64,000 bases of DNA from Takakia lepidozioides. Its lineage: Eukaryota; Streptophyta; Takakiopsida; Takakiales; Takakiaceae. The translations under genes were made by a program, and so were the position numbers. The notes under the pieces are model-generated. The model ran no database searches and was not told the DNA's origin. It saw nothing but the letters and a program-made list of their open reading frames with translations. This document shows positions 13,301-22,300 of the stretch, in pieces (positions within the stretch are counted from its first letter, which is position 1; each line of letters opens with the position of its first letter). Location: assembly GCA_030704615.1 (NCBI GenBank), contig CM060731.1, forward strand, positions 80,022,756 through 80,086,755. The letters are read 5' to 3'.

Positions 13301-16300
13301 CGCCAGGAGAAGGGACATCACTGCCAAAAAGAACTTACCAAAAGGGTTTTGCCGGTCTTTTCACCCCCGAACAAGAGCAGAGACTTGACCAAGGGCGCAT
13401 TCTCATTGACCATCTGTGAGGCAAGTGGGAACACTCCGTACTCTATCACCAACCTCTTGACCTGCCAAAATCAAGTGTTCTGGAATGTTAAGCAAACTGG
13501 ATAGTAAGGAAATTTTCTCCCCTTCTAGAAGCCTGTCTAGGACACATTTGTGCAGGGGTATTTCTCTTTCTGGCATTTCTTTAACATATTCAATGCAGAA
13601 CTTTCTCAAGTTGCTGGGAATGATATCCAGATGATGGTGAACTCCCTTTAGCACGTGTGAGGGCACTGACATCAGTATCATCACCGTATGATATAAGTCA
13701 TATTCTTTTGTCCAAATCTGACATATGAGCAAGTTTAGTCATTGCCATTACTCGTTGAACAAGGTCTTGGGGAGTTCCACCTCCTACAATTGCAGATCAT
13801 TTTGCTTGCTATGCTTTCAGTAGGCGCTTGGGCCTGCCGTGCGGATCACATCCCCATTGACAGTATCTGTTTAGAAAATAAAACCACTTTCTGCCTGATA
13901 ATGTGGTCTGTGTAACCTTTCTGACTTCGTATTCGTGAGTGCTACTTTTGATAAATGCATGTGAAGAGTGCATACATTTCCTACTGCAAAGTCCCAGCAT
14001 CCAGCAGCCTCGAAAGTTAAACATTAGTTAGCAATGTGAAGGTCTAGTTTCTGTCCACTCATTTAACTCCACATATTTAGGAAGGTTTACTTTATGAAGC
14101 TCCATAGAATCCTCTGGGAGAGGGGAAATGGCATGAAGATCTGTCATTACCTGAGCCATGCTGTTATCCATTTCCCAAAGCTGTATTCTGTCAAAGTTTG
14201 TTCCTTGCAACTGATCTTGGGCAACATACTCATGAAATGTTCGATGCGGGCAGACCTGCATAATGCCCTCTTTCACAAGTTCCACGTACAAGGATTCTAT
14301 GGAACGTTTCTCTGTCAAGTCTTTTTTCCTTTTGGGTTTTTTCTTGGTATGGTCTGGAGGGGGTGGGGGCACCTTAGCTTCAGCCTCCTTCTTGGCCTTG
14401 GCTAATGCGACCTTGTCCTTTTTGGCCTACAAACAGATCTCAATTCCAGAATATCATGACTTTGGACCTTGCCACAGAATGGAAAGGGCATGCAACAGAT
14501 ATCCCTGATCTTATTCCCAGTAACATATGAGATGACCATTTATGCATAGCAGACACTTGACAGTTTTGAGTTAAGAGTCTATTTGGTCAATGCCTTTGAA
14601 CTTAATACTGGAGGGAGTGCATTTAGTCTCATCCTCAAGCTGACAGTTGATTTGTATTATGGATTATACCTGTTGCTTTTCAGCCTTCAGCTTGGCTTTG
14701 AACTCTTTCTCTTTGCCTTCTTTCTTTGCTTGCTTCATGGCAATCTTAATCGCTTCCTTCTTTTCTTGAGCCAATTTTTTTTTGAGTTGTACAAGGATCT
14801 CCCGTGAGCCTAAATCAACGTCCAGCCTCAGCTGTTCAGCAGGTCAATGCACTTGTATTATGATGGCTGTTGATCTCAAATCCTTGAGAGATGATGTTCA
14901 ATAGACTAGTATCAGCTTGCATTGACATAATCCTTGACCATTGAATGACGATCAGGGCAACATGCGTTGGCTTATCCCAGGATTGAATTAGAAAGCTTAA
15001 ACCATTTGTAAGAGTGTCCTGACCTCCTCAAAAACCAAGGGGCGCAATGTACTCTTGAGAAGCTCAGGGTTGTGCTTTTGTCCGTAATTATCGTAGTCAT
15101 CTTTATCGTACCAAGTATTAATGTAAGTTTGAACTGAGTTTTGGACGTGCTGTCCAAAGTAGTTTGGGCACGTGGGGACCTCATCTTCGTCAGCTTCTGG
15201 CATCCGGATTCCCTTTTTGGCCTTCTTTTTGCTGCCACAGTCTTTGACCTCCCCCTTCTTCTTCTTTTCATCTTCAGGCCTCCATAGTTCTGGTGGGGGA
15301 TCGATAATTTCCTTGCTACCTCCAGCAGCTGCCTTTGGGAAGGGAGGATAGAAATTTGTGTCTGGGTCTCGGTTCTCGTTCAACCATACATTAATCCTTT
15401 CCTACATCACCATTATGTCAGACAAATATTTGTGCCGTTCTTGACAAACAACCAGACTGGGTAACTTTGTCACTTTGGGTGACCTGTGAGCTGAGTGGAT
15501 GCCCCATTTGTTAGACCAATCCACCCATTAACTAAGTCTGCATCTGTGAATGTTCGGAGTGGTACTTCTGGATGCCATTACATGTTAGCAAAGAGAGATG
15601 TCAAGTATATCACACACTTTGGGAAGGTGCAAGTACAATACCTGCATGATCTCGCGCATTTCCTGGCCTTCCAGCTCTCTCAGCTTCTGCTTCGTGGCTA
15701 CCACTTCATCCTTTTCCTCCTGCATGTTGGTTTCTTGGATCTTCCTTCTCTCAAGATCTGCTTGGAGGATGATTCTGGGATCATTTGGGTTGGTAGGTAT
15801 GAAATTGTACATGTCTGGAACAAAATGACCACATACTTATTAGGACTAATTTTCCTGGGGATAAAATCAGTGACGAGATCGTCGAATCCCAAGCAAAATG
15901 GTCATGTTTTTTTCATCTCTCTTGTTTTGGAAAGTAGAGTTTTGCAAGTAGGAAGTAAGATTTGGATAAAACCAATATCATCCCCCTTCTAACTAATTTT
16001 TCAACCATCAAATAGAGTGTAAGTGCCTACGGTCACTATTTCCTAGCTGCTAGAAAAGTCCTCAACTTTTTGCTCCTGTTCCTAGATACTGTTTGAGGAT
16101 TGCCCATATACCATTGAGAAGGGGTCGAGAAAGAGGTTAGACAAACTTTACAACATACATGTATTAGAGACAGACTTACGAATCAATGTCATCTCGTTTA
16201 GAGATGTGGCTGCAGTGGCGAGCCTTCCAAGCATCCCTCGTGCTCTTAGTGAAAGCTTAGTTAATAGACAAAAACGAAAAAATTATAAAGAAGAAAGTAA

Positions 16301-19300
16301 TTTTACTATCCAAACGTTTGTGTAGAAGTTGTGCAAGGTTCCCCAGCTTTGCCTTAAAACTTCTTTTTCCTTACTGAAGTTTTTTCTAATAATTTATTGA
16401 ATGATTTGATGAGTATAGTGCCTTTACAAAATAATATTAGATCATAATTACAATGCTTTGATCAAACACTTATCTTTGACAGATAGGATCAATTTACTTC
16501 TCAGTGAATTGTGAGATTCAATGGAGATAAGTGTCTTTTGAGAGGCTGGTCATGCTTGCAGAGGCTCAACTATGAAGACCATAAATGCTTATCTGCTTAA
16601 CATCACAAAGTCCAGTGAAGTTGAGCAGCAGTTTAGCCCTGATTCCCTATGTTGTACTTATTTCTATGTGTTCTTTCCTATAAGCTCTTAGGGGTTCCAG
16701 TGGGCAGTAAGAAGTCTGTTTGTTGGTTCCTTATGTTGTACTTCTCTACGCACAGGCCAGTACTATCGTGTATCAGGTATGCCCATTCTTATTTTGGATT
16801 TGAATTTTGCACAAAACTTCTCCCCTTGCCCCTTTCTACTCCATAGAAAGAATACTCCTTGCCAATTTGGATTCTATGATAGTGAAATGGTCATGGATCC
16901 CCCTACACATGCAAAAGAAAACTCTTGGGGGAAGATGCTCTTAATTTTGCTGGCTGTAGCGGCATCTTCTCTTTGCCTGATCTGGGATGAAAAGGGATCA
17001 AAGGAAGCAGTTCAAAGGATACATGCGCTGTAAAAAGAAGGCAGCACTGTCTTTCGTGTGTGTTTTAAGGCCATCATGCTGCTTCTGAAGCTCAATTTCC
17101 TGCATAGCCCTATACACATTACATGTTCAGTTCCTGCGACATCTAATATTTGTGTTGCAATCTCCCTTAAGAAAAAAAAATCCTGATCTGACCTCCCAAG
17201 CTCAGCACAAAATGAAGGGAAAAAAGACTAGTAAAAGAATATTTAGGAAGCATGGAACACATCAGAATACTATGAAACCCAAAAGAGTGGATGAAAGAAA
17301 GAAGTGGAATGAAGGGTTACTTTATAATGGCTGTGGAAAGCTCAAAGATTGTTAGACAAGAGAAAGCATGAAACAAACAAAAGAGAGGGGTGGCTCAAAA
17401 CAACTTTGGTTCAAATTGTTTGGCTAGTCAACACATCAAGCAGATTTGCACCAAGTATTTGTGATCCTCGTAAAGGCAGATATTTGTGAGAGATTGGGTA
17501 CCTTGGAACAGAATAGAATCACCCATGGTAGTAGAAAGGACTGAAAGAAATGTTCCCTGTTGTTTCCATCGCAAGCGGAGCAGGTGGTCCTCACATTGCA
17601 GGTTGTCCCACCCACCAGGCTGACTGTGGGAAACCACCCTAAACCTTCCCAATGCCCTTGGAAAGGAGGGAGATAGAAGTGTAGAGAGGTAATTGGGCCT
17701 CAAGATTCTATTGTCACGGAGGACCAAAAATGTGTCGCGATCGAACTGCAGTTCTCGTACCATGCATCTACTTTCCACCCCCTCCATAGTTTTGTGGCAA
17801 GCAACGGAGAGTTCGTGGGGCTCAAAAACATTGGAGACCCGATCATAGCAGGTCTTGAAACCAGCGTTGTTGGGTTTGATAGAGGTTGTGAGGGCCCGGG
17901 CTGTCAGCCATTCGGGAGGGAGGGCGTGCAACTTGAAACATTGAAAGCCCGAAGGTGGCCTCGGTTTGAAGTGGTACACACTCAAATTCAAGATATAGAA
18001 TAGTGACGATGTTGTACCGCTAGCACCAAGCATTCCTTGGTGAAAAGACGATTGCAGAGGTTGATTTTTCTCCCACCAGCAAACTGGGACACCGGGGCCC
18101 AGAACTCGCAGCCACTTAGGTGATGACCGAGTCCAAGTGCCCACTTTTTGGGTGCAGGTGTGTTTGTCTGCATGTAGCCTGAAGACGTATGGAGGCAGCC
18201 TTGCCGTTTGTCAATCTGTCCATTGCAGTTGATGCCTGAACTATGGGTGAGTGGATAGGCAAACCCTGGTATGGGTATGATTTCACGACTTCAATCTCTT
18301 GCTGCTTGAAGAGGAACCTCCGATCAGCATGGCCAGCATGGCTGGAAGTTGTTGAGGGACCTGCAACCCATAGTCTTTGGAGAAGTCTTCTAGGATGCGA
18401 AAGTGTCAGGATTGTGCCAATAAGACAACGTCATCGGCGTAGAGAAGTGCTTATTGTGTTGGTCCCCCCCACTCCATTATTCTTCGCAATGTATCCTTCC
18501 AAATGTCTATGTAGATTCCAAATGGGTAGGTGAGAGAGGGAGCCCTGCTTGACCCAATGTTTCTGTGTATCTCTGCTTAGAGCTCCCCTGCAAACTTATA
18601 ACGTTCACAGGACAAGGAGGCAGGATACAAGAAAGAAGACGGTGCCCTTAAAATTACAAATGAACATCGAGAGAGAGCCTCATGAAGAGCATGTCTCTGC
18701 TCCTCCTGGTGGTACACCGCCGTCAAGGCTGTCTGATTAGACAATAGAAGAAATGAATTCGTCATGTTGTTGAAAGACCCAAAGAACCCAAGGGACACAA
18801 GTAGGAGAACAATTTGAGAGAGAAAGTATTCCTAAGACGTTTTCTGTAGCCTTGTGGCCCGTAGACCCCATGCCCAGTTTGGCCAGAACAAGAGGAAGTG
18901 AGGAGAGGGATTAGACAGTTCGTGATCAAAACTGAAAATGATGTCACATAGAAACACTTGGAGAGTCATAGCATATCACCATACAGCCTTTACAGGGACC
19001 ATCACAGACCCTCATAGTTTTTCAGTTCTGAGAATGCAAGTATGAGGATACAGCTCATACCCAAACTCCATTACATTTGCTTAGAGACTTCTGCTTTATT
19101 AGTCAGTAGTCAAAACAGCAAGACACACAACTATACTTATGAGGAGGTGTGGGTGGGGATTATGTATATTCACCCCATTGGAGCCTACTTGGCAACCAGT
19201 GACATAGTCACCTCACCCTAACTACAAGGATGGGAGGGTGCTTAGTGACTTCATACCTAACAAACACCCAAACTGTCTCAACCCAGATCTGCCTCCTTAC

Positions 19301-22300
19301 CACCCTTTACAAATCCTTACTGGATTAAGTAATCCAAGAGTGGAGGTAGCCATATTCAAGGATAGAATGTACTCATAAGATGTTGTTTGCCATAGCCTTG
19401 TGGCCATTGACCCCATGCCCAGTTCGAGCGGAACACAAAGGGACAGAAACTACCTTTGTCAGGGGCTGACGCTGCTAGTATGACTTACCTTGGAACAGAC
19501 AATTGATCCAAGTTTTCCAGATATCCTCTAGAAATCCCTTTACACAAGCATCAATCTGCTGTGTGTGATTTGCACAATAACTAGGCCCCAAAAGGGCCTG
19601 GGCTGGGCTTGTGGCTCAGCCTCGAGATTTTCAAAGTTGGTAAACAGAGGTACAGGCACAAATCCATTGATCGATTTGAAGAGGGTGTCTCTCTCGTGAG
19701 AGTACCCAGGACAATGAATCAGAAAATGAATATTGTCGTCAGGTTGCCCACACAACTGGCATTTGCAATCCCCCTTTCCTCACCGCATCTGTTTGTTGTT
19801 CAAAGGTAGGCTTCCCGCCCTGAGTTTAAATTTCAGTCTAGGGCCGAGAGTGGGTAAACCCTTGAGGTCATCCATGATGTCCTCCCCCATGTCACAGACT
19901 GGAAACAAGTTCAGGGAAGTTTTCTGCCTAACTTCATTTTCATCAGACAATTTCCTGGCAACAGACATAGCTTTGGACACTACAGCCTCCAAGTCAGATT
20001 TATCCATCAGGGTCAAGACTTGCGGACTTAGATTCAGATCCTTAAGAATCTCTTCTACCCTCCTCCGCCAGGACTTAGCCTGTTTGAGAGGGCGATCCTG
20101 CTTCCAAGATATAGAGTCGATTAACTTAGGGTATCTGATATTAGTCATTCGATGCAGCTGGACCCCACCATCTGACCTTGAATTTATCTCGTTGGGAGCT
20201 TAAGGGAGGGATGCCAAACTCACCCCGAACAGCCACATTAGCTGTTTTGGAGCATGCTGACATGCACTCTTAAGCACCCCCACTTGAATGGATTCTAGAG
20301 ACTTAGCCTGGTTGGAGTTATCAACCCACACTGCAGATGCGTACTCCAAGGCAGGCCTAATAACGTGGCAAAGCACGGTTTTTTTTTTTCCTCTGCAGTG
20401 GAGACCCAACGCTTTGTGCTTGCCAGATTGAACAACTTTTCGAATATGTGCATCCCAATCACAGTTGGAGGAAAAACTCAACGTCAAGATATGTGTAGGA
20501 AGGGAGGACAGGAATCTCTTGGCTTCCCCACTGCCACCTCCTCCCTCCTCTCGGTCATCGAATGCCACCACTGCGCATTTACAGACGTAAGCCTCTAGCC
20601 CCCAAAGATCAAAGTATCTCTTCGCCCAATCAATCAACTCCTGAAGATTGGATGAAGTCTCCCCTATGCCTGCGAAGTCATCCGCAAACATAAGGGCTGG
20701 TATGGTGGCATCACCCACCCTTAACCCAAATCCTCACTTTCCACATCCTCAAGGAGTTGATCGATGAAAACGTTGACGAGCAAAGGGGAGAGGGTACATC
20801 CTTGAGCTACATGTCAAAGAAGTTGGACTTCTGTCCAGTAACAGTGACACAGCTTTTGGTGTGAGCATACAAGTTATGGACCAGTCTGCACATCTTTCCC
20901 TTGATCCCAGATGACCAGAGTCAGAGCCATAGACCATCTCTCCACACTGTGTCATCAGCCTTTTTGACATCCAAGAAAAAGACAAAAGTGGGTTTCCTTC
21001 TTTTTTCCTTCCCTGGATCATCTGGCTTAGAGTGAAGATATGATCCACACAGCCCCTGTTTCTCTGAAAGCTAGCTTGGCCTTCATGAAACCACCTCTAG
21101 ACTCCAGATCAACCTCGAGACGAGTACTTATAACTCTGCAAAATATCTTGCCAACTGCATTGAGATGTGTGATGCCTCTGTAGTTCCCCGGCTCTTCTCT
21201 GTCACCTTTCTTGTGTAGATTGAAAATGACCCCCTGTCGCCAGCGAAAGGGGATCATTTCAGTCCTCCAGACAAGGTTAAAGAGAAGTACAAGGGCCTCT
21301 ATCATGGGGTCGCCACTGTGCTTGATACGCTCGCTGACTATGTCATCAGGTCCACTGCTTTATATCTGTTTAAATGCTCAATTGCTTCCACAATCACAGA
21401 AGAACTAATGGGAGCATTGTAACCCTTTGAAATATACTCCAGTTCATCAGGGCTGTCTTGAGTCATAGGAACAGTTTTTTCAACTGTGTCCTTCCATTCT
21501 TCAGAAGATCCCTCACTGTTAGACCTAGAATTTCTGCCAAGGATACTGTAGTGAGTTTCAAAGGTTTTTGATGATGTCAACAGTTGAAGTCACCACTGCA
21601 CCCTTAGTAGTCCTTAGCGCTTGTACTTGTTGACAATTTTTCGGCTTGTACAGACGTTGAAGGGCAAACCAGAATCATTACCACCACAGTGGTTTGAGAT
21701 TATTTCACTGTATAACTTGTCCCGATATAATTTCTTCTGAGACCTTGCAAGCTGATTGATATCTTTGCGGATCTGGTAGTACCTAGCCCACAATTCTTTG
21801 CTGACTTTCAAATTGCATCACTCTTTATAGAGGACTCGTCTCTCCGCTATCTTGAGTTTTGATCTCATTGGTCCACCATATCAGAGAAGAGAGAGGGAGA
21901 GAGAGAGGGTACTTTATCTTGGCCAACTCCATGATCTGCTGACGGCTTTGCCTTCCCCTCTCCTCTGCCTGGCACCACAGTCCACACACCAAGGAGAGTC
22001 ACATACAAGGTTATTTACTGCAGCGATGGGCTTTTGTAGCTTTATTCAGCCATGGACTGGCTCCTGGATACCCCCTGGCTACAGGATATAGTGATGATGC
22101 TATGAGGGGCCTCAGTCTATGACTCCATGAGATAACAGCTAAATTCTTGTTGTACAGGGTCCAAATCCGTCACTGTAGCTCTTGAGATGTAATACCAGAG
22201 GAATTGGCAAGAGAAACGCTAAAGCCATTAAGACGTACCTTGGTTTTAAAATCGTACAGAATTTATGGACATATGACTACCCATTATCTGCTCACACCCT

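Noticed and set aside
13403-13732. 109-codon minus frame around DRC11 exon 13
   Set aside because: Only its low-coordinate end overlaps the exon, in another frame. Exon 12 joins exon 13 perfectly without it.
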